From Alphaproteobacteria bacterium (lineage in GTDB: Bacteria > Pseudomonadota > Alphaproteobacteria > GCA-2731375): a stretch of 63,659 nt of DNA. A model generated the notes under the pieces. The model was not told the DNA's origin. It did no database searches and saw nothing but the letters and a program-made list of their open reading frames with translations. A program made the translations under genes and the position numbers. Of this stretch, positions 43,790 through 52,620 are shown one piece after another. The stretch spans positions 1-63,659 of the forward strand of contig JASLMH010000003.1 in assembly GCA_030746635.1 (NCBI GenBank), in the 5' to 3' direction. Each line of letters starts with the position of its first letter. The first letter of the stretch is position 1.

Positions 43790-45175
43790 ATGCTGCAACG
43801 ACACCGGTTCCATTCTTCCGTGCTGCGGGAATACGATATCCGCGGCATCGTCGGCGAAACCCTGTCGGAAGCCGATGCCTATGCCGTCGGCCGGTCGCTG
43901 GCCAGCATCGTCGTGCGCGGCGGCGGCACCAAGGTGGCGGCGGGATATGACGGCCGCCTTTCGTCGCCGCAGATGCTGGCGGCGCTGGTCGACGGCCTGA
44001 GGGATGCCGGCGCGGCGGTCGCGCGGATCGGTCGCGGGCCGACGCCGATGCTGTATTTCTCGACCTTCCATCTCGGTGCCGACGCCGGTGTCATGGTCAC
44101 CGGCTCGCACAACCCGCCCGACTACAACGGCTTCAAGGTGATGCTGGGCGGCAAGGCGTTTTACGGCGAGCAGGTCCAGGACCTGGGCCGACTGGCGGCC
44201 ACTGGCGACTGGCTTGAGGGGGCCGGTACGGCCGAGGACGTCGAGGTGCGGCAGGCCTATCTCGAGGAGCTGGTCGCCGCCTATGCCACCGAGACGGCCC
44301 TGTCGGTTGCCTGGGATTGCGGCAACGGGGCGACGGGCGACATTCTGCCGGCCCTGATCGATCGGTTGCCGGGCCGGCACATCGCCCTGAACGCCGAGGT
44401 CGACGGCACTTTTCCGGCCCATCACCCGGATCCGACGGTGGCCGAGAACCTGGTGCAGTTGCAGCAGGTGGTGGCCGCCGAGGGCCTGGATTGCGGTATC
44501 GGCTTCGACGGCGATGGCGACCGGATCGGCGTGATCGACGGTCAGGGGCGCATCCTCTGGGGCGATCAATTGCTGGCGATCCTGGGGCGCGATGTGCTGG
44601 CCGAACGGCCGGGCAGCACCATCATCGCCGACGTCAAGGCCAGCCAGGTGCTGTTCGACGAGATCAGGCGGGCCGGCGGCGTGCCGCTGATGTACCGCAC
44701 CGGCCATTCCCTGATCAAAAGCAAGATGGCCGAGACCGGCGCGCCGTTGGCCGGCGAGATGAGCGGCCATATCTTCTTCGCCGACAAATACTACGGTTTC
44801 GACGATGCCCTCTATGTCGCGGTTCGGTTCCTGGACGCGGTGGTTCGCAGCGGCAGCAGCGTTGCCGAATTGCGCGATTCCCTGGGGCAGATGGTGAACA
44901 CGCCGGAGGTGCGCTTCGATTGCGATGACGAGCGCAAGTTCGGGGTGGTGGAAGAGGTCAAGGCGGCGCTGCAGGATGCCGGCGCCGAGTTTTCGGACGT
45001 CGACGGCGTGCGGGTGTCGACGGCGGACGGCTGGTGGCTGTTGCGGGCCTCCAATACCCAGCCGGTGCTGGTGGTGCGCTGCGAGGCGGCCGATCAGGCC
45101 GGACTGGATCGCCTGAAAGCGGCGGTTACCGAAGCCCTGGCGCCCCGGGGCGTGACGCCGCCGGCGGGGTTCTAA
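43790..45175 (+). CDS. Phosphomannomutase/phosphoglucomutase
   Basis: Protein of 461 residues from the ATG of 'MLQRHRFHSSVLREYDIRGI'; an alternative GTG at 43763 overlaps the ugd stop and would add nine residues. Catalytic Ser loop 'GVMVTGSHNPPDYNGFKVML', metal loop 'DCGIGFDGDGDRIGVIDGQG', sugar loop 'PLAGEMSGHIFFADKYYGFD' and phosphate-binding 'LLRASNTQPVLVVRCEA' are all present. The AlgC/ManB-like enzyme interconverts hexose 1- and 6-phosphates, feeding galU. Confidence 0.95.
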   Translation: MLQRHRFHSSVLREYDIRGIVGETLSEADAYAVGRSLASIVVRGGGTKVAAGYDGRLSSPQMLAALVDGLRDAGAAVARIGRGPTPMLYFSTFHLGADAGVMVTGSHNPPDYNGFKVMLGGKAFYGEQVQDLGRLAATGDWLEGAGTAEDVEVRQAYLEELVAAYATETALSVAWDCGNGATGDILPALIDRLPGRHIALNAEVDGTFPAHHPDPTVAENLVQLQQVVAAEGLDCGIGFDGDGDRIGVIDGQGRILWGDQLLAILGRDVLAERPGSTIIADVKASQVLFDEIRRAGGVPLMYRTGHSLIKSKMAETGAPLAGEMSGHIFFADKYYGFDDALYVAVRFLDAVVRSGSSVAELRDSLGQMVNTPEVRFDCDDERKFGVVEEVKAALQDAGAEFSDVDGVRVSTADGWWLLRASNTQPVLVVRCEAADQAGLDRLKAAVTEALAPRGVTPPAGF

Positions 45176-45193
45176 ACCGCTCCCGATACTTCA

Positions 45194-46417
45194 CTAGCGG
45201 CCGTAGCGTCCCTTGATCGGCCAGACGAACCAGACATAGGCGACGACCTGGGTGGCGATGGCCGCCAGGAACGAGGTGACGTAGGCGATTTTCGGGTAGC
45301 CGCCGTCGGCGCCGGCGGGCCAAAGCTCGATGATCCAGCCCATGCCGTACTGGTAGGCGAAGGCCATGACGAAAACCATGACGTTGGCCGCGGTATTGGC
45401 TCGGCCGATCCGGCTCTCCGGGAAATGCTGCGCCAGGGCGGCGAAGACCAGGGCGGTCATGGCGCCCACCAGGCCGACGAACAGCCACAGCGCATGGGTG
45501 AACCCGACCGCGCCGATGACGACCAGTAACAGGGAGCCGATGGACAACAAGGCCGACACGCCGCAAATGTCAGCCATGTCCAGGCCCAGGCGTTCCAGCG
45601 CCGCGGCGAAGGAACCGCTGGCGGTTACCCCGATGGTCAAGCCGATGGCCAGCAGCAACAGGTGATTGGCGGTGGTGGCCCGCGACATCTCCCCCACCTC
45701 CATCAGCCACGGGCCCGCCCAAAGACCCTGGATCGCCATGTTGGCCGAGGCGCAAGTGAACATCAGCGGCACGATGCGCCAGAAATACGGATCGCGGTAG
45801 ATTTGGCCGATTTCGGCGATCTGCTGGCGCAGACTGCCCCCCGCCGCCGTCTCGGGTCGCTCCGGCACGACCAGCAGAATGGCCAGCGCCGCAACCAGGG
45901 TAGCGGCGGCCAGGATCATGAACAGCTGCCGCCAATCCATGATCTGCAGGGCAAACTCCACAGGGGCCGTCGCCGTCAGGGCGCCGATCCCGCCGGAAGC
46001 CAGATACCAGCCGTTGACGAAGGCGATGCGGCGGCGGGGAAACCACATGACGATGGCCTTCAACGCCGCCATCAGGCCGCCCGAGACGCCGAAGCCGATC
46101 ATCGCCCGGGCCAGCACGAGACTCAGCACGTCGTCACCCCAGGCGAACAGCAGGGCGCCGACAGCCGCCAGGCAATACAAGCTGCCCTGTACCCGGCGCG
46201 GGCCGTAGCGGTCCAGCAACAAGCCAAGCGGAATTTGAAAAGCCGCGAAGCTCAGGAAGTATGCCGCCGACAACAGGCCGAGGTCGGCCGCGCCGACGCC
46301 GATGTCGTCGCGCAGATACGGCGCGACCACCGCGTTCACGGTGCGATAGAAGTAGGAAAAGAAATAGCCGCAGGCGAAGGGCAGAAACACCAGCGCCATG
46401 GTTTTCGCGAAACTCAT
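45194..46417 (-). CDS. MFS transporter
   Basis: Protein of 407 residues with about 12 spans from 'MSFAKTMALVFLPFACGYFF'; the upstream frame could add residues via a GTG at about 46459. The major-facilitator motif A-like 'GLLLDRYGPRRVQGSLYCLA' after helix 2 is clear, along with 'MWFPRRRIAFVNGWYLASGG'. It resembles the nitrate/oxalate and anion/cation symporter-type MFS groups. Divergent from psuG (140-base gap), which suggests nucleoside or ribosyl transport only by position. Confidence 0.85.
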   Translation of the reverse strand: MSFAKTMALVFLPFACGYFFSYFYRTVNAVVAPYLRDDIGVGAADLGLLSAAYFLSFAAFQIPLGLLLDRYGPRRVQGSLYCLAAVGALLFAWGDDVLSLVLARAMIGFGVSGGLMAALKAIVMWFPRRRIAFVNGWYLASGGIGALTATAPVEFALQIMDWRQLFMILAAATLVAALAILLVVPERPETAAGGSLRQQIAEIGQIYRDPYFWRIVPLMFTCASANMAIQGLWAGPWLMEVGEMSRATTANHLLLLAIGLTIGVTASGSFAAALERLGLDMADICGVSALLSIGSLLLVVIGAVGFTHALWLFVGLVGAMTALVFAALAQHFPESRIGRANTAANVMVFVMAFAYQYGMGWIIELWPAGADGGYPKIAYVTSFLAAIATQVVAYVWFVWPIKGRYGR

Positions 46418-46557
46418 GGCGACTGGTTTGTCTTCGTTGTCGATGGTGGCCGGCGTCACGCTGTCTTGACTATCATGGCGGTGGCGCCGACGGCGGCACC
46501 AGGGGTGGGGCCGACCCATCTTGCGCCAGGACCGTAGGCAGGGCAAACCGGATTGGC

Positions 46558-47499
46558 ATGGCTGGTAATTTGAACGAGCTCTTCCAGGTGGCGCCGGACG
46601 TCGCCTCGGCGTTGGCCGAAGGACGGCCGGTGGTAGCCTTGGAAAGCAGCATCATCGCTCAGGGCCTGCCGCATCCGGACAACCTGACGGTCGCCGCGGC
46701 GATGCATCGAGCGGTGCGCGAACGCGCCGCCGTGCCGGCGATGACGGCCGTGGTGGATGGCCGCATCCGGGTCGGCCTGGACGAGGACGGGATCGCCCGC
46801 CTGGTGCATCCGGATTGTTGGAAATGCGGTGCCCGGGACCTGGGGCCGGCGGTTGCCGCTGGCGTCGTCGGTGCTACGACGGTGTCGGCGGCCTTGCGCA
46901 TCTCGGCCGCTCTCGGCATCCGAATCTTCGCCACCGGCGGCATTGGCGGGCTTCACCGTGCGGATCGGGCTCCCGGCGTGCTCGGTCGGCTGGATATTTC
47001 GGCTGATTTGATGGAACTGGCTCGCGCCCCGGTGGCGGTGGTTAGCAGCGGCGCCAAGTCGCTGCTCGATCTGGCCAATACCTTGGAGATATTGGAAGCG
47101 CTGGGCGTGCCGGTGTTTGGCTATCGCTGCCTGGAATTCCCGGCATTCTACACCGCCAAGAGCGGCCTGCCGGTGATGCGCCGGTTCGATGAACCGCAGG
47201 TCCTGGCGGGCGCCTTGGCGGCGCACTGGTCGCTGCCCGGGGCCGGCGGCGCCTTGATCTGTAACCCGCCGCCTGCGCACGAAGCCATGCCGGCCGACGA
47301 GGTCGAAGCCCTGGTCGTGGCGGCCCTGAAGGCGGCCGATGCGGCGGAGGTATCGGGCGGTGCGCTGACCCCCTTCGTGCTTTCCCATATGGCGACGGCG
47401 TCGGCCGGGCGTACATTGGCGGTGAACAGCGCCTTGGCCATCGCCAATGCCGATCTCGGCGGCGAGATCGCCGATGCTTTGCCAGACAGTGCGGAGTAA
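46558..47499 (+). CDS. psuG: Pseudouridine-5'-phosphate glycosidase
   Basis: Protein of 313 residues from 'MAGNLNELFQVAPDVASALA'. Signature blocks: 'PVVALESSIIAQGLPHPDNL', 'ATTVSAALRISAALGIRIFA', 'ATGGIGGLHRADRAPGVLGR', 'LDISADLMELARAPVAVVSS' and 'VFGYRCLEFPAFYTAKSG'. It cleaves the C-C bond of pseudouridine 5'-phosphate to uracil and ribose 5-phosphate. The usual PfkB-type kinase partner PsuK is absent from this window. Convergent with the carboxypeptidase gene. Confidence 0.95.
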   Translation: MAGNLNELFQVAPDVASALAEGRPVVALESSIIAQGLPHPDNLTVAAAMHRAVRERAAVPAMTAVVDGRIRVGLDEDGIARLVHPDCWKCGARDLGPAVAAGVVGATTVSAALRISAALGIRIFATGGIGGLHRADRAPGVLGRLDISADLMELARAPVAVVSSGAKSLLDLANTLEILEALGVPVFGYRCLEFPAFYTAKSGLPVMRRFDEPQVLAGALAAHWSLPGAGGALICNPPPAHEAMPADEVEALVVAALKAADAAEVSGGALTPFVLSHMATASAGRTLAVNSALAIANADLGGEIADALPDSAE

Positions 47500-47512
47500 C
47501 GCTGGAAGCGGA

Positions 47513-48772
47513 CTAACCGTGTTGTACGCTGGCCTTGATCGAGGCCTCGGTCGGCGGCAGCGGCAGGCAGTCGAATTTGGCGTGGATGATTTGCCGGCAG
47601 GTTTCGTGCGCTTGCCGTTCGTTCAGGCCGCGCAGACGGGCCCGGTAGAACACCCCCTTGTCCTCCTCGATCGCGTCGATCGCGATATTGGCCTTGGTCA
47701 ACAACTCCGGCAGCACGCCGGTCAACTCCTTCAGGCGCAGGCGTGCGGTTTCCACCTGAGTGAAGGCGCCGACCTGCACCGACCAGGCGCCGACGGCGGC
47801 CGCTCGGGCCGTTGGTTTCTCTCGGAGCTTGGCGGTGATCCGCCGCCGATCGGGTTTGTCGCGGGGTACCGGCACGCGCGCGAAGAGGCCGTTCCGTCCG
47901 CCGACCCGGACGTATTGTCCGAGCCTTCCGGTGCCCGGGCCCCGCCGCAGTTTCTTGAAGCCGTTGTTCAGCAAGGTGCGCATGCGGCGGTCGCGGCTGC
48001 GGGCGGAACGGCCGCCGAACACCACGCCGACCAGTCGGTCGTCGCCGCGATTGGCCGAAGCCACCAGATTGAATCCGGAAGCCCGGATGTAACCGGTCTT
48101 CAACCCGTCGACGCCGCTGACCCTGCCGACCAGGCGATTGTGATTACGGTAGGTGCGGCCGCGATAGTTGAACGAGGTCTTCGAGAAGTAGGCGTAGTAC
48201 TGCGGGAAATCCCGCCGGATCGCCAAGGCCAGGCGCGCCATGTCGCGGGCGGTCGAAAGCTGCCGTCGGTTGGGCAGGCCCGAGGCATTGCGGAAAGTGG
48301 TCCGGCTCATGCCCAGGTTCCGCGCCCGCTTGGTCATCAGTCGGGCGAATTTGACCTCGCTGCCGCTGATCGCCTCGGCCATCACGGTGGCCACGTCATT
48401 GGCGGATTTCGTCACCAGGGCGAGGATGGCGTCGTCGACGCGGATGCGTTCGCCCTTTCGCAAACCCAGCTTCGAGGCCGGCTGCCCCGCCGCCCGCCGC
48501 GACGCCTTCAGGCGCTGGTCCATCCTAAGCTTGCCCTTCTCCAGCGCTTCGAAGGCCAGGTACAGGGTCATGATCTTGGTCAGCGATGCCGGGTATTTGC
48601 GGGAGTCGGCGTTCCTGGCGGCCAGGATCCGGCCGCTTTCGGCGTCGATCACCAGTTCGGCGTAGCGGCTTTTCGCCGCCACCACCGGCGCCGCCAACAG
48701 GGTGGCAAGTGCCAGCACGCCGATGATGGTCGGTTTGCCGACCCGACGATTAAGGGGGTGAAAAAGCTTCAT
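47513..48772 (-). CDS. D-alanyl-D-alanine carboxypeptidase with C-terminal SPOR domain
   Basis: Protein of 419 residues with a signal sequence ('GVLALATLLAAPVVAAKSRY'). Penicillin-binding motifs: SLTK ('KYPASLTKIMTLYLAFEALE'), SAN ('ALVTKSANDVATVMAEA') and KTG ('SGVDGLKTGYIRASGFNLVA'). The C-terminal ~75 residues ('GAWSVQVGAFTQVETARLRL') form a SPOR domain, which targets denuded septal glycan. It trims pentapeptide stems, probably at the septum. This architecture is common in Rhodospirillales. Confidence 0.94.
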   Translation of the reverse strand: MKLFHPLNRRVGKPTIIGVLALATLLAAPVVAAKSRYAELVIDAESGRILAARNADSRKYPASLTKIMTLYLAFEALEKGKLRMDQRLKASRRAAGQPASKLGLRKGERIRVDDAILALVTKSANDVATVMAEAISGSEVKFARLMTKRARNLGMSRTTFRNASGLPNRRQLSTARDMARLALAIRRDFPQYYAYFSKTSFNYRGRTYRNHNRLVGRVSGVDGLKTGYIRASGFNLVASANRGDDRLVGVVFGGRSARSRDRRMRTLLNNGFKKLRRGPGTGRLGQYVRVGGRNGLFARVPVPRDKPDRRRITAKLREKPTARAAAVGAWSVQVGAFTQVETARLRLKELTGVLPELLTKANIAIDAIEEDKGVFYRARLRGLNERQAHETCRQIIHAKFDCLPLPPTEASIKASVQHG

Positions 48773-49042
48773 GAGCGACGGGTCACCGGCGGCTTCCGAA
48801 GAGCGGTTGAAAAGACCAAGCCATGATCCCGCCAGCCGCCAAATACGATAAACGAATCATTATGAATCTTAGGTAAACACCACCACTTTTAGCAATGTTT
48901 ATTTCAATTACAAGATTCTATTCGCCAAGACCCGATCCCGGCCGGGCATTGTTGTCGATTGCATTTTCGAAACGGCTCGGGTGGAGCATGGGTGCGGCTG
49001 CGGTGTGCGACGCACAAAAATTGGTGCAATGCAAAAATATCC

Positions 49043-49070
49043 TTGACAAAACTCAGTCAGTGCCTAGATT
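49043..49070 (+). promoter_or_regulatory. Sigma-70 promoter of the phasin gene
   Basis: TTGACA (49043-49048) and TAGATT (49065-49070), 16-base spacer, the best -35/-10 pair that I see in the window. It lies about 110 bases before the phasin ATG. Confidence 0.65.
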
Positions 49071-49078
49071 ACGGCTAT

Positions 49079-49091
49079 GTTGCAGTGCAAC
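49079..49091. promoter_or_regulatory. Palindromic operator-like site, candidate PhaR site
   Basis: GTTGCA-G-TGCAAC, a perfect 6-bp inverted repeat with one-base spacer, just downstream of the -10 element. TGC/GCA palindromes are the kind of sequence bound by PhaR, the polyhydroxyalkanoate-responsive repressor of phasin genes. A related TGCAATGCAA lies upstream of the -35. Confidence 0.5.
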
Positions 49092-49183
49092 AAAACAGGT
49101 TTTCAGTGAAACGGACGATGGTCAGGGGCGCGGCTGGGGCTGGCCGCCGCATCGACCGGCAGCAAGGCAAAAAGGATAGAGAG

Positions 49184-49693
49184 ATGACCGCAAAGTCGAG
49201 CAAGCAAGCACCCAACCAGGCAGCCGCCGGCACCGAAGATTTCGTTTCGGCCAGCCAGGAGGCGTTGCAGAATTTTGTCAAGGTCGGCGCCGAAAGCTAT
49301 GAAAAGGCTTTCGAAAATGCCCGCGACAAGGCCGAGGAAGTGGTCCGGGGTTACGACGATCTGGCCCTGACCAGCAAGGAGAACGTCGATGCCCTGGTGG
49401 CCGCCGGCACCGCCTACGGCAAGGGCCTCGAGGCGATGAGCGGCGAGTTCATGGGCTTCGCCAAGCAGATGCTCGAGGAAAACGTCAAGGTGACCAAGGC
49501 GGTGCTGGGCGCCAAGTCGCTGCATGAAGCGATGGACCTGCAGGCCAGCTACACCCGGCAAAGCCTGGACAGCCTGATGTCCCAGGGCACCCGGGTCGGC
49601 GAGCTGGCGACCAAGGTGGCGCAGGAAACCGCCGAGCCGATCAACACCCGGGTCACCACGGTGGTCCAGAAGTGGAGCAATATCGCCGCCTAA
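49184..49693 (+). CDS. Phasin (polyhydroxyalkanoate granule-associated protein)
   Basis: Protein of 169 residues from 'MTAKSSKQAPNQAAAGTEDF', with AAGGATAGAGAG upstream. The rest is amphipathic helix: 'ALQNFVKVGAESYEKAFENA', 'ALTSKENVDALVAAGTAYGK' and 'SLDSLMSQGTRVGELATKVA', typical of the phasin_2 family. It coats PHB granules and limits their size, implying polyhydroxyalkanoate storage. The promoter has a PhaR-like operator. Two terminator hairpins follow. Confidence 0.93.
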   Translation: MTAKSSKQAPNQAAAGTEDFVSASQEALQNFVKVGAESYEKAFENARDKAEEVVRGYDDLALTSKENVDALVAAGTAYGKGLEAMSGEFMGFAKQMLEENVKVTKAVLGAKSLHEAMDLQASYTRQSLDSLMSQGTRVGELATKVAQETAEPINTRVTTVVQKWSNIAA

Positions 49694-49705
49694 CAGGCGA
49701 ACACG

Positions 49706-49728
49706 GCCCTTCCCGGTCAGGGAAGGGC
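49706..49728 (+). terminator. Terminator-like hairpin 1 after phasin
   Basis: Stem GCCCTTCCC / GGGAAGGGC, 9 perfect base pairs, loop GGTCA, 13 bases after the phasin stop. Confidence 0.6.
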
Positions 49729-49736
49729 GGTTGCAG

Positions 49737-49769
49737 AAAAGGGTCCGGGTCCTCCCTCCGGGCCCTTTT
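49737..49769. terminator. Terminator hairpin 2 after phasin
   Basis: AAAAGGG...CCCTTTT outer stem with an inner CCGG/CCGG and one T-G wobble, 9-base loop. The TTTT/AAAA arms make it usable on either strand. Confidence 0.7.
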
Positions 49770-49876
49770 CCATTTCGTGAACCGCCACCCCTTCCAATAT
49801 GCCCATCATGGCCGATATTATGCAGGGTGGACGACGTCGGCCGGATTGGAACATGGGCGAAAGATATCCCAGCGAC

Positions 49877-50209
49877 ATGAGCGATCAGGATCGCGACGGC
49901 GACGTGGACGGCGACACCGGCACCGGCGTGGCCACGAAGACCAAGGCCAAGACCAAGAAGCCGTCCATGTACCGGGTCTTGATGTTGAACGACGATTTTA
50001 CGCCAATGGAATTCGTGGTCCATGTATTGGAACGGTTCTTCAACAAGAGTCAGCAGGAAGCGACGCAAATCATGCTGCACGTGCACCAGAAGGGGATCGG
50101 CGTATGCGGCATCTTTCCCTACGACATAGCGGAGACGAAAGTGATGCAGGTGGTGGATTTCGCCCGCAAGCATCAACATCCGCTACAATGCACAATGGAA
50201 AAGGTGTAG
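49877..50209 (+). CDS. clpS: ClpS, ATP-dependent Clp protease adaptor
   Basis: Protein of 110 residues from '[20 protein letters not shown]', an acidic/basic flexible N-terminus followed by the ClpS fold: '[20 protein letters not shown]' (substrate-pocket D-D-x-T-P-M), '[20 protein letters not shown]'. It delivers N-degron substrates to ClpAP. In-frame upstream ATGs (49808, 49853) could lengthen it. It is seven bases upstream of clpA on the same strand. Confidence 0.95.
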   Translation: MSDQDRDGDVDGDTGTGVATKTKAKTKKPSMYRVLMLNDDFTPMEFVVHVLERFFNKSQQEATQIMLHVHQKGIGVCGIFPYDIAETKVMQVVDFARKHQHPLQCTMEKV

Positions 50210-50216
50210 TGGTCTA

Positions 50217-52580
50217 GTGGCTTCATTCGCTGCCGAATTGGAACAAAGCCTGCATCGGGCGCTGCGTTGCGCCAACGATCGCCGGCATGAATACGCCACC
50301 CTCGAGCATCTGTTGCTCGCCCTGTGCGACGACAACGATGCCCGGGCGGTGCTGCGTGCCTGCAACGTCGATATCGATCAGCTGCGCCAGCAGCTTACCG
50401 GCTACCTCGACGACGATCTCTCCAGCCTGGCCGGCGAGGGCGAGGAGGACGCGAAACCGACGGCCGGTTTTCAACGGGTGATCCAACGCGCCGTCTACCA
50501 CGTCCAGTCATCGGGCCGTGACGAGGTGACCGGCGCCAACGTCCTGGTGGCGATCTTCGCCGAACGCGAAAGCCACGCGGTGTTTTTCCTGCAGGAGCAG
50601 GACATGACCCGGCTGGACGCGGTCAGCTACATCTCGCACGGCGTCGCCAAGACGCCCGGCATGAGCGAGCAACGCACGGTGCACGGGGCGGAGGAGGACG
50701 AAGAGGAAAAGGTGGTCAAGAGCGGCGGCGAGGCGCTGTCCGGCTATTGCATCGACCTGAATGAAAAGGCCCGTAACGGACGGGTCGACCCGGTGATCGG
50801 ACGCGAGGAGGAACTGGAGCGGACGATCCAGATCCTTTGCCGCCGGCAGAAGAACAATCCCTTGTTCGTCGGCGACCCGGGCGTCGGCAAGACCGCGATC
50901 GCCGAGGGCTTGGCCCGGCGGATCGTCTTGGGCGAGGTGCCGGAAGTGCTGCGCGGCACCACCATCTATGCCTTGGACATGGGCGCCTTGCTGGCCGGCA
51001 CCCGGTACCGCGGCGATTTCGAGGAACGGCTCAAGGCGGTGATCCAGGAACTGGAGAACCACGAGGACGCCATTCTGTTCATCGACGAGATCCACACGGT
51101 GATCGGCGCCGGCGCCACCTCGGGCGGGGCGATGGACGCCTCCAACATGCTGAAGCCGGCGCTGGCCAGCGGCACCATCCGCTGCATGGGTTCGACCACC
51201 TACAAGGAATATCGCAGCTATATCGAAAAGGACCGGGCGCTGCTGCGGCGGTTCCAGAAGATCGACATCAACGAGCCGTCGGTGGCGGACTCGGTGAAGA
51301 TCCTCAAGGGCTTGAAACCCTATTTCGAGGACTACCACCGGATCCGTTACACCAACGAGGCGATCCGGGCGGCGGTCGAGTTGTCGGCGAAATACATCAA
51401 CGACCGCAAGCTGCCGGACAAGGCGATCGACGTGATCGACGAAGTCGGGGCGGCGCAGATGCTGCTGCCGGAACGGCGGCGCAAGAAAACCATCGGCGTG
51501 CGCGACATCGAAAACGTGGTCGCGAAGATCGCCCGAATCCCGCCGAAATCGGTTTCCAAGGATGACCGCGCCAGCCTGCTGAACCTCGACGGCGAACTGA
51601 AGGGGGTCGTGTTCGGTCAGGAATTCGCCATCGACGCCTTGGCCACCGCGCTGAAGATGTCGCGGGCCGGCCTGCGCGAGCCGGAGAAGCCGATCGGCAG
51701 CTATCTGTTTTCCGGCCCGACCGGCGTCGGCAAGACCGAGGTGGCCCGGCAACTGGCCCGCATCATGGGCATGGAACTGGTCCGTTTCGACATGTCCGAG
51801 TACATGGAGCGCCATACCGTCAGCCGCTTGATCGGCGCGCCGCCGGGTTATGTCGGTTTCGATCAGGGCGGCCTGCTGACCGACGCCATCGATCAGCACC
51901 CCCATGCCGTGTTGTTGTTGGACGAGGTGGAAAAGGCCCACCCGGACCTGTTCAACATCCTGTTGCAGATCATGGATTACGGCAAGCTAACCGACCACAA
52001 CGGCAAGCATGTGGATTTCCGCAACGTGGTGTTGATCATGACCACCAACGCCGGGGCCTCGGAAATGTCGAAAATGGCGATCGGTTTCGGCCGCGAGAAC
52101 CGTGCCGACGCCGACGCCGAGGCGATCGACCGGCTGTTCACGCCGGAATTCCGCAACCGCCTGGACGCCATCATTCCCTTCGCCGCCCTGCCGACCGAGG
52201 TCATCGCCCTGGTGGTCGACAAATTCGTCCGCGAACTGGGCGATCAACTGGGCGAGCGCAAGGTGTCGATCGAATTGACCGAAGGCGCGCGGGACTGGCT
52301 GGTGACCAAGGGATATGACCGGCTTTACGGCGCCCGTCCGTTGGGCCGCGTGATCCAGGAGAAGGTCAAGAAACCGCTGGCCGACGAATTGCTGTTCGGC
52401 AAACTGGCCAAGGGCGGCCGGGTGCTGGTCGACGAAAAGGACGGTCGCCTGACCTTTGTCTTCCAGCCCATCGAAGCCGGACGCGGCCGCCGCGGCAAGG
52501 GCGAGGGCGGCGGCGGTGATCAAGGCGGATCGGGGCCGGCGCGGCCGAGCCAGGACAAGATCCCGGAATTGGCGAACTAA
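50217..52580 (+). CDS. clpA: ClpA, AAA+ unfoldase of ClpAP
   Basis: Protein of 787 residues starting at a GTG. N-domain ('[20 protein letters not shown]'), first AAA+ module with Walker A '[20 protein letters not shown]', and second with '[20 protein letters not shown]' and '[20 protein letters not shown]'. A glycine/basic C-terminal tail is slightly extended. It unfolds substrates for ClpP. Start codon follows clpS closely, so the two are cotranscribed. Confidence 0.96.
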   Translation: MASFAAELEQSLHRALRCANDRRHEYATLEHLLLALCDDNDARAVLRACNVDIDQLRQQLTGYLDDDLSSLAGEGEEDAKPTAGFQRVIQRAVYHVQSSGRDEVTGANVLVAIFAERESHAVFFLQEQDMTRLDAVSYISHGVAKTPGMSEQRTVHGAEEDEEEKVVKSGGEALSGYCIDLNEKARNGRVDPVIGREEELERTIQILCRRQKNNPLFVGDPGVGKTAIAEGLARRIVLGEVPEVLRGTTIYALDMGALLAGTRYRGDFEERLKAVIQELENHEDAILFIDEIHTVIGAGATSGGAMDASNMLKPALASGTIRCMGSTTYKEYRSYIEKDRALLRRFQKIDINEPSVADSVKILKGLKPYFEDYHRIRYTNEAIRAAVELSAKYINDRKLPDKAIDVIDEVGAAQMLLPERRRKKTIGVRDIENVVAKIARIPPKSVSKDDRASLLNLDGELKGVVFGQEFAIDALATALKMSRAGLREPEKPIGSYLFSGPTGVGKTEVARQLARIMGMELVRFDMSEYMERHTVSRLIGAPPGYVGFDQGGLLTDAIDQHPHAVLLLDEVEKAHPDLFNILLQIMDYGKLTDHNGKHVDFRNVVLIMTTNAGASEMSKMAIGFGRENRADADAEAIDRLFTPEFRNRLDAIIPFAALPTEVIALVVDKFVRELGDQLGERKVSIELTEGARDWLVTKGYDRLYGARPLGRVIQEKVKKPLADELLFGKLAKGGRVLVDEKDGRLTFVFQPIEAGRGRRGKGEGGGGDQGGSGPARPSQDKIPELAN

Positions 52581-52620
52581 TACGCGACACCGCGTCCAGG
52601 ACCGGTAACACCCAGGCCGT

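Larger units (their letters stand above)
48773..49183. other. Divergent regulatory region, carboxypeptidase/phasin
   Basis: 411 bases with no gene. It contains an AT-rich segment near the carboxypeptidase start (48845-48915), a sigma-70 promoter for the phasin gene (49043-49070), and TGC/GCA-rich palindromic sequence (49015-49091) described in its own entry. Confidence 0.6.
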
